Assembly (NCBI RefSeq): GCF_032362555.1
Contig: NC_083506.1
Span: 8,231,501 to 8,295,500, forward strand
Length of the DNA: 64,000 nucleotides
Reading direction: 5' to 3'
Source: Amyelois transitella
Lineage: Eukaryota; Arthropoda; Insecta; Lepidoptera; Pyralidae
The notes beneath the pieces are model-generated. The model searched no databases. It was not told the DNA's origin and saw nothing but the letters and a program-made list of their open reading frames with translations. The translations under genes were made by a program, and so were the position numbers. Below, piece after piece: positions 12,356 to 27,300 of this stretch (the stretch's first letter is position 1; each line of letters opens with the position of its first letter).

Positions 12356-15300
12356 TTATTTAATATCACACAAGATGGCTACGCCTCGTAGGATCCAGTG
12401 ATCAGGGTTCTTGATAGTGGGGAGCCACAAAGGAGTAATGAAGGTCAATCCTGTACGGCAAGGTTTCTTATATACCGGGCACTGCAATAATTAATAACAA
12501 ATGGAATTTTTCACAATAAAGTCAATGCTAAGATAGAAACATTCGAAATATTTAAAGCCAGCGTGACAGTGCTTTTGTAAAGTGTTACGTAAGCTTTTAT
12601 AAAGTTTTACCAGGACTGAAGTATACAGGGTGATATTTAAAACAACTGCATCCTTTTAAACATAGACTACACCCATGCTTCTGAGCTGTTTGAGCCTATT
12701 TTTATTTAAATTAAACGTCATCATTTTCACATTTAAAAAACCCTCAAAAACTACGTCACACGCTTTATTAAAGACCAATACTACAAAAATAAATAAAACT
12801 AAACATGTAAATAAATGTCTGAAAAATAAATTATTTTTCTAGTATCAAGATCAAGTAAAATACAGAGTTATCGAGATCGCTCAGCTAAATGAATTGTATC
12901 GTTGACCTCTGAATCTTACGCGTCGCTTTTTCGCCGCCCGGGGTGATATGACGTATTTAGGATCGTGGATTTTAATACTTTTATTTTTTTTTCGTACTTT
13001 CTGAAATATGAATCGATATTTTTCTTTTAACGTTTTTAAATATCCTTAAGATGAGTACACTTAACAGTAAAATTTATGCAGTTGAATTAAAAGTCACCCT
13101 GTATAATATGATATTTATACCAAATTTATGATTTTTTATAGGTACATCTACAGAAGAAACAAAATGTCGATATAAATGATTTATTACCTGATAAAGCTTG
13201 GGATCCTTAGGAGCTGTAGAGTTGATAGCGTATACGTGGATAACTGGTAATGGCGTATACAAGACTTTTAGTATAGATTCGCAAAGGCGTAAATTTCTGC
13301 GATCCCAACCCGCACCATCAAGGAACACACCGTGAATGAAAACTCCCTCCTGCAATAGTTCACAAATGCTTGAACATGAAGTTATAACTTATTTATTTAT
13401 TTATTGTGTGGTTTTGTGTCTCTTCTTCAAAGATCGACCGCTTTCAGCCACTAGCGTCTTTTGTGAATTTTAAGAAATCATCCCTTTGCCCTTGGTATTT
13501 GGTTAGATGACAGACAAAAATGGTGTGATGGACGATCCGCTTGGGGCTCTACACCGGCACGCCGGTGACTCGTACCCATTCCATTCTTACCATAGTAACC
13601 TATGCACAGTTCCTAAATTCCGTTCTAATACAGTGTGATCAGCATAATCATAATCAGCATGCACCAGACGTTTAGAGTCTCTTCAAATCCAGCGTTCGCG
13701 CCTTAAGATCTAACTATGTCATTATCAGGAATTAGGTTATCGTCGTTTGAATCAAATTAGCCGTAAGTAGACATTACATAAAGCATTCTTTTGTTTTTAT
13801 TTCCAATAATTTGTACATTGGATTTCAATTGAATTTTGCTAAAATTTCTCTTCAATAAAAATAAAATTGACCGGTCTACGTTTATTTTTATACAAAACTC
13901 TCACTTTTTACACATTAACAAATATTCATTCCTGTTAAATATAAATCTTACCACCAACAATAGTCCATCACAAACCTTTCAAACTATAAAGACAAATCTC
14001 GCATCATGAATAAGTTGAAAATGAAAAATAGAGAGAGGGATCTCACCGGAGGGGGTGCTTTGATTTCTTCTAATGTGTACTTTGTAACATCATTATGTAA
14101 AGATACCATGTCCAATGCCCAGCCTTTATGCGCTCGCGTCACCTCCTGACGCATAGCCGTCAAAAATCCTAGGCAAAAAATACCGTAAAAGCTAGATTAC
14201 TACATGGACTATCTTCAAGATAGGTGGGATTTTAAAATACTAGTTCTCTTTATATGATGAAATATCATACTTTTTCACATTTTAATAATTTTCTTGATAA
14301 AAAGGTACATAACAATGAGCAATATCAGGTAAAAATTACAAACAGTATATAGTTATAACAAATATATATGATTAAAGAAATACGATAGCTACCTTGAGGA
14401 TTAAAGAAACCAGTCATCCAAAATGAGAAAGGCCTAGCTTGGAAACACCACGTTGAAAACTGAATGTTTCTTTCCAAGAATTCTGTGAACCAAAATCCTA
14501 GAGTAGACGAAGACCACGAACTCCTCAACCAAATTCCGGGTACTTTAGCATCATATATGTTATCCAATGAATCACGAAGTGCCTAGTTAAAAAAATATAT
14601 GTTAATACGAGTAATATCAGTTAATTGAAATCAATGAAAAAATAAATTGAAAATTAAGGATGGATTTGTTACCTCATTCATAATAATGGTGCCATCAATA
14701 GCAAGAAGTAAATCTCTTAAAGTAGAACGGACAAGGCCAATAACTTTTTGCATTCGGTCAAGCTCTTGACGAAGGAAAATCACCATAGGGTTTATAGCAC
14801 CATAGACCCTCAATCTATAAGGAAAACCATTCTCAATCATCATAACATCTTTAATAGTCTGACTTGCAAAAGCAGTATCTTTTTTTAATCACTCAGAATA
14901 ATCCCATTAATCTAAATAATAGTTATTGCTTGGGTCCATTATCTTTACAATCTATACATATAATAAAATAGTAAAAATATTTTATCTGTACATTTAGCAT
15001 TTTTGACTGAAATGGATAGAGATTTTATTTTTTAATTTTTTGTCTGTCTATCTATATCTGACTGTATGATTAAAATTTAACTCGAACTTTACGCGGACGA
15101 AATCGCGGGCAACAGCTAGTGAATAATAAAAAACAAATGAGTACCAAAACCCAGTCAAATATTATGCAGATGTGGAGAATATGAAGTCTATATCATGTGC
15201 ACACTACACAGATTTAAAAGTCACCTTTTAGTCACACAAAACTTTCATATATTCGTAGTTTCGGTGTCATATTCAAACAGTTAGTTGGATTTCATGGAAA

Positions 15301-18300
15301 TTTTTCCATGAACTTTTTGTATTATTAAAGTAATGTGTACCTCTCTTTCACCTCATGGGGATCAAAGTTTGGCGGTACTTTGTCAAGCATCTCTCGGGAT
15401 TGGCGGTATACTGATGCTTCTCGCGATTCACCACCACCACCACCAGACTCTTTCGGCTGAATTGACAAGATTGTGTCCAACAAATCTTGAGTTTTATTAC
15501 GCTGATACCTAAAATTATATTTTTCAAAAAAGAACGTATTCAAAAATAGTTATACAAGTTTTAATGGATGAAAAACTCGAGGAGTCAAATGAACATATAA
15601 AAATTAAGGAAATTTTCTTTCGATGCAAGACACAAAAATAAAATATTAAATATGGCGTTGTCAATGAAGTGTGAAATGATATATATTTTAAAGTCAATAA
15701 TATTTTAATAGAAGTTAGTAGAAAATTAAATTACGTTATGTCTGCATTAGTGTGTAATCCATAAGCCTGAGGCGGGTCAACTGTTTTCATCTTATCAATC
15801 TCTTCAACATACTCTGGTATATTCTTGAACTTCATAATTCCGTAGCCCTTATAAAACTGGAATTCTTCGGTAAACAACTGATCTGAGAACCATACGCGAC
15901 AGAATGTCACCAGCAGCCGAGTATCGTAGTCATCTGTTACCCTTCCGCCATATTGCACCGCAGATACCATGTAGCTGTTTTGAATTAAAATACAAAATTG
16001 TTAAAATCTGACTGACATATAATGATCATACTTATAGTAAGTCTACTACTAAAAGACAATAGAAATGCCACTTTGTTGACAAAACTTTTTTAGGAATAAT
16101 GTGTCACACTTTGAAAACCACACGCATTTTTCAGCACAGTTATATAGCTGTCAAATAAATCTCAAAACAGCGAAATCAAAATGAAAAGGCTGTGATGCTA
16201 TCACAAAAATCACTTGCGTCGTTGCATTATTCACTAGTACATAACATTTCTATAGTTTTACTAGAGGCCGCCCGCGACTTCGTCCGCATGGAAACCCTAT
16301 CAATCCCGTGGGAACTCTGGGATAAAAAGTAGCCTATGTGTTATTCTGGGTCTTCAGCTACCTACATACCAAATTTCATGGTAATCGGTTCAGTAGTTTT
16401 TGCGTGAAAGAGTAACAAACATCCATACAAACTTTCGCCTTTATAATAGTAGTAGGATTTATTATTCATAATTCTATGGTCTTATTTCTATAAAATTGCT
16501 TCTGCTTACCGAACAGTTGTCCAACTCACACCCTGACCAGGTTCCAGTTGATCCAAATGATTTTGCACGAACATGCACGACGCCAACCAGTCAGCAGAGT
16601 TAAATTCATATGGAATATTCCATCCTAGAGGACCAAACTTTCGTCTCTCTTGCACAACAGTATGTAGGAAAGATACAGTGTAAATCATTGGAAGGTAGAA
16701 TGGGCTGTCGCTATAATCCAGGAAGTCCTGACTCATGGAATCATAGGTCCTCATCAAACCTGCTTTAATTCCTGTGTATATAGAAACGACTATTAACAAA
16801 CAAGCATTATTAAAGTCAAACGATGGAAATATTTTCAATTCAATGTAAATTTATTATGCACCATTTATTGGATGAAATATTCGTGGACAAGCATCAGTTT
16901 AGAAAGGCACATAAATCACATGAGTGCAAAATTATGGTAACGACTTTCAATATTGTTACGGAAAAGGTCCTAAATAAAACTTAAGTATATGATATCAAAT
17001 TTGAAATAGTTGTTCTCTTACGAGTATGTAGTGAAATGACAAAAAAGATGTATCTATCTGAAACACGTACCAGAAGGCGGCTCACAAGTATATTTGATAG
17101 ACATCTGTAGCAAAGTAATGGGGAATTTCTCATGAACCTCTGTAGTAATCCATAACCTAAACGTTTCGTGAACCTTTTCTGGTTCTTTTTCTAGTTCTGC
17201 GAACTGTTCCATGATTTCCACCATGTATTCTAATCCCAAGTGACAATTTTGAAGTAAGACCCAAAGACCCTAAAATGAACTTACTACATTAATTTCACAA
17301 TTTTATTCACAACCAATACAAAGATTTTTGTTAACATTTAGTAAGAAGACAATATTAATATGTTTTGATATTCATATAAGTAACTATTTGATTTATTCAA
17401 ATACTAACCTCCTTTAAAGCTCGGTCAATAAGTTTTCTGGCGTGAATTTCCTGCCCTTGACCCATAGATATAGAGGAACACAGGCACTCCAGCCGTTTCG
17501 CCGTTACTTCGATCGATGGAGTTGGATCGGAACCCATAGCCAAAAAGCCGATAAGTGGTACCAGCGGACGCGACTCTAAAACCATTTGCTGAAAAATTTT
17601 TTTTTATAAATTCTTGTCCATAGACAAAAGTCTTAATCCCCTTTTAAAATTAATACCAGGGCAGTGAAGTTATTCATACCTCGTAGTTAACAATTACTGC
17701 TTCTGAAAATCTTGCACCCATTGATCCAATAACATATTTTCTGAAACGAAATATTATAGCATTAGGAAATATTACTAATATCATGTAAAAGATACCTACC
17801 GTGGACGTCCGAACTAATATTACAAATGCGAAATTGAGTTGTTTGTTTATCCTTCACGCATTATCTACTAAACCAATCTTCTTGAAAAAATTGCGTATAT
17901 ACAATTAAAAGTATGGAAAACGACATAGGGTACTTTTCACCCCGGTAAGAACTATTATGTGGAATTTGCGAAAAACCTTTTCGTTTTACATTTAACGAAA
18001 GTGAAGTACACCATTAAGCACACAATAGTTCACACTAAGCAAGGAAAAACAATACTTTACAAAATTTTCACCGTGTGTATTTAGTGAGTTAAGTACTTAC
18101 TACAAACGAACACCAAAAAATCATTTGCGCGTCCTTAAAGCTAGCTACTTTGCAATAAATTAAAATTTTGAGACTTACAAACTCTGTGCCAATGTTCTGT
18201 CTGGACACCAAGCGCGAACCACCAATAGCTTTCTAAAGACGTCCATTGAATGATACCCATCTGGCAAAGGTTCGTCTTCAGGCGCCTCTTTATCAAACCT

Positions 18301-21300
18301 ATACAAACCATTCATCGCATTAAAAAAGAAAAAAATATTAGAAACTTAAAATGGTACGTATCAACGTACTACACGTAGATACGTACGTGATTTACTTTTA
18401 AATAATATATATATTTATTTTGCTCTAATTATCGCACATGATAACTTTTTTAAAGCTGTTAGCTTCTACTTACCAGCTTTTCCAGCCTTTTTCATTATTA
18501 GAGACTTGATTCAGAATATTGGTAAACTGTCTCAGTTCTGACAACTGCACCAAATTTAGCCAAGTCATGTCAGTTACCCACTTAAATGGTTTCGGAGGAC
18601 ATGCATTCAGATCAAGTGCAGCACCACCTGAAATTTATTTTTTAATTCACGAAATTTTTATAATACACTTATTTTACCAATCGCCATTACTAAAAGACTA
18701 ATTTTTTCTTTTGCCATCGTCACCTCGTCAATTATGTATGCACAACATATACACACGAGTGATATAACAACAAAAAGGGAGGAATTAACAAATCATTGGT
18801 TTACTGAAATACGGCATCAATAACACCATTTTTCCGTTAATTTTTTATAGAACCTTTTCAGCATTTGGTTTTAAATATTTTATCCCTAAATCAAAAAGTA
18901 TTCTTACCTTTAATAAATATTTGAAACTCTTCGTATGTAATGTATTCTTTTTGTAAATCAATCTTCAGAGTTAGCAGCAGCGTAAACAAATATTTGTGTT
19001 TCTCATAAAATCCTCTGCTTATGAACTTGAAAACGTCATAAGTCTTGAAAAGAACATAAAATAGATACTTAGACAGACAGTTGCAGGAATTCCGATAGGT
19101 ATAGGTATTTTGTTAAGTGAGTATTGTATTGTGGTCATGATGGCACTTGTTAGTAATGAGAATTGATCATCATTAGAGTATGATCATTGCTAGCTTTGCA
19201 AAGTAATCACTGCCCATTTTATGGGAAAATGAAGGAAATAGAATTATTTACTTTATATTCGTTAAAAAATTACCTTTTACCAACAATTTATTTTTATGTA
19301 TATTATACAACTAGTTATGTGCCAATTGTACTCGCGCACGAATGGTTCCGTATGGAAAAAATTTAATGACAAATTATTCCATAGGAAACTATAAGGGATT
19401 TGGCTACAAGGACTCCTAAAATTTAGACGAACTTACCAAGTATTCGATAATGAATCCAATTCTTCTTGTGGTGATCGGGCTCTGTGGTGACTTGTCCATA
19501 GAAATGTCGAATCTCTCCAAGAATTGAGCCAAAGAAGTCTGATACATATTGCAAACTAACGACATATTACAAATGAGGAAATATAACACAGAGCCTCGTG
19601 TTGCGACTGGCCGGAACTCTTCTCGGGCCAAATTGATTTTGATTTCCGTTTCTTTGGCTACGTCCAATTTTTCTTTCACCTAAATTAACATTAATTGTTA
19701 CTACCTAATAAAAACATTATTTCAGGTTTTATTTGGAGGTAAAGTTAAAATATGCAGCATTTAGTTGCTACTTTTGTATGACATAGAGCGACATTGCAAA
19801 GTTTGTCCCACGGCATATAATTATAGATAGATAGAAATATTGATACCTCTGTTGCGGTAGATTTCGTAATATTTAGCACTTGGATCAAAGAAACGTCCTC
19901 TACCAATGACCCCTGTATGGTGGTCAGTTTATGTAGCAAATTAGCTTCAAGTTCCTGCATCTTTCGCCTATTAGCCGTTACGTCCTTTATAAGTTGTGTG
20001 CGTTCAGCCTCCATCTCTGCTTTCTCAGTCAAAATCACACGCCCTAACAACTGATCTTCCAAACCTGGTAAGTCAAACTATTCGATTAGGGTGTCAATTA
20101 TGAGGTTAATTCAAATTTACCTGAGTTTTTACTTAAGGTAGACTGTTTATTTTTTTAAATATTATAAACTACGTGATGAAACGTGACGTTATAAAAAAGA
20201 AACACAAAGGAAATCCGTAAATATATTTTTACACTAGCTTCCGCCCACGACTCCGTCCGCGTGTCGCGATGTCGGTCTTCGTGTGGATGGTTTATTTCTC
20301 CATTTTGAGTAACTCGGACAATGACATCTTACAAATATCTATTGGACCCAAATACGGCTAAGCTTTGCCTAGCATGTTTCGATGTTTTAGTAAGAGAAGA
20401 TCGCTTAAACTTAAAAATTAAGATTTTTTTTCTACGTATTTTTCCAGGATTAAAAAGTATCCCATTTTGTGCCCAGGATAATAAGGTATAATAATACCAA
20501 GTTTCATCGAAATCGAACCATTAGTTTTCACGTGATGCCTGAACATACAGACAGACAGACAAAAATTTTTTTAATCACATATTTGGGTTAGGTATCGATC
20601 CAGTAACACCCCCTGCTATTTATTTTTTCAATATTTTTAATGTACAGAATTGACCCTTCTACAGATTTATTATATGTATAGATAGATAGATGACATCTCT
20701 AGATATAGCAGCTATGAATCAATAAAATACCTTGCATGGTTACAGTAAAGTCTATAATAGATGTTCTAGCGGATATCTCAGGCGTATAAGCAGGGTTGGG
20801 TAGTTTTGTTGTTATGTAAATTTTATGACCGGCAGTAACGTCGATTTCTTTGTCGCCCAATTTTACCTGGAAACACGACAATTGTTAAATTTGCATGTCC
20901 TTTTAGCGGATATAGTTATTTTTTTTTAATATATTACCTTATAACTAGAACCAATTTTTATGTAGTTTCTCTCTAAAATATTATCAAGGGCTGGGTCAAA
21001 TTCTTCACCCACGTCTTCAATCAACAATGGTCGACCAAGAGACACACAGTCTTCGATGTGATTCCTTGAATGCATTTACTGATTAATACTTATTTAAAAA
21101 TTCACACTATTTTCAAAGAATGAATGGAACGGACATAATGTTGGGCTTAATTAAAATTTCCCTCTAATACAGTGGAACTAACCTAAAATATTTGTGATTC
21201 AGCGTAGTGACAATGAGGTCATTAAATTTCTCCATGTTCTTTATCCAGATTTTTCCCTGTGTTTGTGGATCGATAAGTAATGGAAATCTTGCCGCCTTGG

Positions 21301-24300
21301 TAACAATTATGCCGTTTTGAATTGACAAATCGTCCGTAGGCAGTCCACATAGATTCCATTCACCGATCTATTGCAAAATATATTGGTTATTGAATAAGTA
21401 TTAAGTCTTCAATTTAAATTGAAGACCGGGATTAAGGATTTATAAATATGAAATAATGTCTAAGAGATGTGTAGTGTAGATGATTATAGGAAGTCCAACT
21501 TATATTATTCTACACGCGTTATCTACAAAACTAACCTTCTTGAAATTGCGTATATATAATTAAGATTCTAGGGAGAGACATAAGGTAATTTTTATCCTGG
21601 CAAAAACTAGAGTTTCCGTGGGATTTACGAAAATCCTGGTTTATTTTGTAGGTGGCGCTAAATTCGCGCATGTAGGTCTTAGAGTATCTACGAAATTATC
21701 AATAAATGATAGTTGTTTAGTAAACGTTCCCTTCAATTAATTTTTTATACTTTTTATCTGTTAGATCTGTAATTAGCTAAAATGTTAATTTATAAGCTAT
21801 GATTGTAATATTTGTTATTGGTCATCCAAATGCATAAAAAAAATATTTGTTACCGTTGCAGTGTCCGTCAACTGATCTGTTATGTTTAAATTCATTGACA
21901 CTGGTATTTTCCTCCTCAATAACTCATTAAGCCAACTCGTGGTCAATAAAGTACGAAACTCTTGATTGAAAGGTCCGGAGTATGATAAAAATCTGAAATG
22001 TAACTTATTTGAAATATCTACACTATATTTAATAAATGAAATATTACAATACATCGCGCATCGACATTATCAACAATGACAACATCCCACCCACCTTTTG
22101 AGTAGCACCTTTTGAATATAATCCTAGATCAAGTTCATATCAAGTAGTAAGTCAGGTTTCTACACAAAGCGACTTCCGTCTGACCATACTATTATAACAT
22201 TATAAATTCAAAAGTATGTCTAATACAGATCGATCAAAGATTCACATGATGAAAAAATAGGTTATTTAATAGTTTATTTAAACATTTCTACGAATACAAC
22301 ACTGCAACGTCCAAAAACTAACGTATAACCCGACCCAACTCGACAATAACAAACGACGGTTGCGCTCACCCAGTGAGTAACAGTATATCTCCTACAAGCC
22401 GCTCAATCTCAGACTTGAAGAGCGCTGATTGTTCCGTCCATCGCACTCTCTCCCCGCTGAGGCCGTTTATCAGGGCCGTGGCGGCGTCCATCTTCTGCTG
22501 ACATTTGGCCGCGTCGTCTAAAACTGCCTGCTTCAGAGACATTGCCTCCTCAAACGTTTTCTGCACTTCTGCTAATTCTGCCTGTACAAATAAAAAATCT
22601 TGATGATTTATGAGTGAACTAATCTCGAAATGGCAATGCCGAAATCATTAGATAAAAATAAATTATTAAAAAATATAACAATAACAAAATAAATATTAAG
22701 TCAACATAAACACATAAAAAAAATTAATCGCTCATTCATACATACTCGTATAAATATTTAATAGATAATAAGATTTACAATCACTATAAAACACTATAAA
22801 ATTATTGCCGCCCGAACAGGGACTTGAACCCTGGACCCTTGGATTAAAAGTCCAATGCTCTACCGACTGAGCTATCCGGGCTTCGATATGAATTGCGAAA
22901 TATATCACTGGTTTCCGATTGACAAATAGCATTTAGTTTTACAATAATTACGTAAGTGTTATTTCCGTCTGTTATTATATTTATATAGAAAAATGTGTAA
23001 TAATTAGTTAGTTTTAATAAGTACCTGATCAGTTCACAGTAATTTTATAAAATTATTTGCCTTATATAAAATCAATAATTTTACCTAATATAAAATTAAT
23101 ACCTTTTGGTGATAGAACATTTAAATCCTGTTGTATAATTGTCAAAGTATTATAAACTTAAGCAATAAATTCACCTCTTTGGCTTGCAAAGCTGCCTCAG
23201 CCGACTCCAATTCTTTCTTAGCAGCCTGGTATTTGCCCTGCATTATAGCCAGATTGGCTTTGAGGGGCAAAACGTCCTTATTTACAGAGTAAAATTGAGC
23301 CATGGCAATAGTCCACGAGATCAAACCGGCCACATTACCACACGCCACTTTTGCGGCTTCAAATGTATATTGACTGTCAAGATATAGTACTATTATAATT
23401 ATTTCAATATATATACGAGTTGAAAACACAGAGCACGGAACCCTAATATTCAATGAGTATATTAATGCTACAGAATATTTGGGCTACAAGTAAACGAGTT
23501 CTTAGAGAGAAAGATAAAAAGAAAAAAACAAGATAATAATTGGTACTAACGGGAAACTAAAGTAAGGTTGCAATAGGTCAACCATTTCCGCATTTATCTC
23601 ATCCTTTGGATAAAACTTCAAATTATTCAAAAACCTTGAATCAGCCATAACCTGGATAAAAGAGCAAGCCACAGTTAAAAAAATGGCCCCATGCTGACTC
23701 ATGTACGTTTGTGTATTATTATAATGATACTACTAAAATATTAATTTTCAGTTTCCGAGAAAATGTTCACGGATCTTAAAAAAGGTAAATTACAATAACT
23801 ATTTCATCAATTTTGTAAAGATTCATTCAAAACCTCCATTTAACCATATATTTATGTAAGCATAGTCTCCGTATAAAATGGCTGTGACAAGCGGACAGAC
23901 TAATGTAAGAGTACCTACAAAATGAAACTGTAGTTATGTTTTACCAGCATGGAAACTTGCACCAGTTATGTGCTTATTTCTTCCTTAGTCGCCACTTTAG
24001 ATAATCACAGGAAAGAGATCGAATGGTCATATCCTAACGTACCTAAGTACTTGGAACCACATGACACATATAAAATTAACTTACTTATAACAAAAACTGT
24101 GATTTATCTAACCCAGGATATGTTAAATATCACATCTAGAGCGCCTAAAATATGGTGACTAACAAAACTTCATAAAACTGCTCAAAATAAACAATTTAAA
24201 TAACCTTTAATGATTCCGCCCACGATGCCATTAAGAATTGCTTTTCTGGGTCAGGCTTGATGGAATCAATACGTTTTCTGAACAGTAGGATTACAGCGTC

Positions 24301-27300
24301 CATAATAAGGGTAATAAGATACGGCGGCTTTCCCAATTTCCTCACCGTTGCAATATCAGCAGCGTTGATAGTCTACCAGAAAATAAAAATTGTATTATAA
24401 AGCTGTCAAATATCCTTTGAGAAATAAAATATACTTTATCTTCAAAAGTACTCAAGGAGCATCAGCTTTATTTAATTACTAGTATAGAAATCCGACTCCC
24501 GCCCCTAAGTTGATAGAAGTTGCCGATTTGGTGTCAGGTTTTTCTAAGCATACCTTTACATAACAAAGAAGTATCAGACGGCCTCTGTGGCGTAGCGGTA
24601 GTACGCCTGTCTGTGACACCGGAGGTCCCGGGTTCGAATCCCGACCAGGGCATGATGAGACAAGAACTTTTTCTTATTGGCCTGGGTCTTGGATGTTTAT
24701 CTATATAAGAATTTATTATAAAATATAGTATCGTTGAGTTAGTATCTCATAACACAAGTCTCGAACTTACTTCGAGGCTACTGGCTAACTCAATCAGTGT
24801 AAAAATTTCATCAAATATTCTCTTTGCGATTATTTTAATGAAGTACTAGTAGTTAGTATAAAAAAGATTCAAATAAGACCAGTAGGGCCGCCTCAGCTGC
24901 ATCCAAGGCTGGTTTTGCTGCCGCCAATTTCTCTTCAGCAATAGCAGTCTCCGCTGCAATGACAGCGACGAGCTTCACAGCACGGTCTTTTACTTCCAAC
25001 ACCTCAGCCTTTACAACCTCGGCTGCTGCTGCCGACTCGGCCACTGCTGCTAACACCTAAAAATATAAGTACCGAGATTTCGGTATGTACTGACATATTA
25101 TGTTCTGCTCAAGCATTACGATCAACATCACATTACAATTAACAACTTACCTCCTCTGCTTTCTCAGTAGCTACTTTTATTTCTTGCTCCTTTAGCTCCA
25201 ATTCTTTTTTCAATATATCAACACTAGCTGCGGCTTCTACCAATTTATCGAGGCCGGTAGTCATTCTAAACAAACGAAATATAATTTTTAATTGTGAATT
25301 TGACCAAAAGCATATAGATGAAATGTCGAATATTACCTTCTAGCCATTTCTGCTATGTTAAGATGTTTCTCCTTGTAAAGTACTTTATAACCTTCCAAGA
25401 ATGACAAATACGACTTCGGAGTGACATGAGTTTGTCTCCTAAACCTGTCATAATACATTGTACAAGTATCTGCGACATTATCTTGCACCATGCCCATTAT
25501 TTCAATCAATTGTATTTTAGTCTCAGGAGAACAAACAACCTAAAACATTCAGTAAAATATTAATACAAATATATATTATATACGTCACGCATTTTAGTAT
25601 ATTCAAAATTTAGGACCGACACTCTACTAACATGAAAATCCCATAAAAAGTGGTGAGCTACTTCAATAAGCGCTTCTTTTGGCCATTTTTGGAACCAATC
25701 CATCGTAGACCCGGAAATTAGTCCAGGGAATTTTAGTGCTCTGCTACGGAATTTCTCACCAACCTATCCAAATAATTTAAAGGTATTTATTAGTTTACTT
25801 CTCCGCAACATACCTACTTCAGTTCGTAATAATCGTTAGTTAACTCACAGGAGAGAAACATAATACCACATGTAAGTTGGATCTTGATCTTATAATAAAA
25901 TACTCGTACAAAATATCTGGAACTGGAATTCTCTTTGGTGCGTACTTCTTCATTATTGGCGTCAACTCATTCAATATTTCATCTGATATTAAAAAGAGTT
26001 AGCATATTTAATTCAGCTAAGAAAGTACATGACATTAGTAATAACAAAAATAAAACTAACCCATTTCGTCTTTAGGGAACAAGTTGGCAATTTCCCCTGA
26101 GCTGAGTATGTTATTGAGAAACTCAAGAAACTGTTCATCTTTAATATCGTTATCAGTAAATATGAAACTTATACCCTGCCCTTGTAGACCAGCTATTCTG
26201 TATAAGATTTTTATATCGTCCATAAAGTTACTCACATTGTAAGATCTGCGAAACACAAACAACTCATCAGAAAATGTAATAAAATGTTGATGAAATTTAA
26301 ATTATGTTCGAATTTTCTTACCGTGTCAATGTTATTTGATAAAATGAAAAGTTCGCTATATAAGATGCCAGCTTTGTCAAGCTTTGTTTCCCTGAACCAC
26401 CGACTCCGACCAATAGAGCATTTCCACTGAAAAAATATTAATGTTGTGATTACAACTTACTCGTATATTATCGCCTATTGTGTCTTCAATATATGAATCT
26501 TAAATGATAAAAATAAACCTACCGTGGTGTGTTAATAATGCGCGATATGATAAATAAATGAACCATAGCATCATGGAAAAATACCAAATCCAAATGTGCT
26601 CCTCTAATCTGTTCATTGAACTGTTCTTGAAATTGTCCAAGCTTTTTAAGTACAAAGTCCCATCTAAAACCAAGCAAGTTGATTGTGATCTTCTTTACGC
26701 CTTACTATAGTAATTATTTGTTAGTATTTAATAACAAATTAAAGCTGTTTGAAAAATTATTGAAGGATTAAATATCTAATTAGCTTTTAAAAATTTATTT
26801 GCGTAAAAATGTGGCACTTACGAAGGTAACTCTTCGTATATCTTCGGTGCATCAGTGCTGAAGTCCTCATCCTCATCACCCGTTGGATCAACAGGCTCTC
26901 TAAGGAAATTCACAAAGAAGGTTTCTCCTTCCGGGAACTCACTAGCTACGTCTGGCATCTCTGCCATTGCTGTCTTCCAAAAGTTTGCTACGAACCAGTG
27001 TTTGTCATCAAATGTTGTGAATCTAGGAAAACATATTCGTATAAAGTATCGCTAGAAGTGAACTCAAAAATATAAACAGAACAAAAAAAAAATTTTTACA
27101 AAACGAACTTTATCCAGATTTTATATATTTTCTTACTACTTTTGACATCCAATGCTCCCAAGCAAATTAATCCTGTCGTTAATTTCTTGCCACGCCTCTC
27201 TGATATTTATATTCGTCAGTATTTAAATATATGTAATTTTTTTTCTTTTAACACGCATTAGTTCTATTAATCTTGCTTACCTATCAGAAATAACTCTCAG

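Larger units (their letters stand above)
12356..20062 (-). other. dynein AAA6 and C-terminal domain
   Basis: From [19 protein letters not shown] (near 20040) to the stop. Landmarks are [17 protein letters not shown] (near 19530), [18 protein letters not shown] (near 18560), [16 protein letters not shown] (split across an intron near 17240-17400), [20 protein letters not shown] (near 17100), [15 protein letters not shown] (near 16610), [14 protein letters not shown] (near 15930), [18 protein letters not shown] (near 15430), [11 protein letters not shown] (near 14540) and [15 protein letters not shown]. The last exon (12356-12481) supplies CPVYKKP and ends GVAILCDIK. Confidence 0.88.
22370..25540 (-). 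other. dynein coiled-coil stalk and microtubule-binding domain
   Basis: Coiled coil 1 is Ala/Glu/Lys-rich and spread over exons near 25150-25260 and 24880-25050. The microtubule-binding segment follows with [16 protein letters not shown] (near 24360), then [15 protein letters not shown] (near 23640). Coiled coil 2 lies near 23180-23370 and 22370-22580 ([18 protein letters not shown]). One intron here hosts a tRNA-derived SINE and another hosts a tRNA-Lys gene. Confidence 0.88.

Noticed and set aside
24580..24652. tRNA-His gene
   Set aside because: The head of a SINE: the acceptor stem pairs poorly and the body continues into a known lepidopteran SINE sequence.
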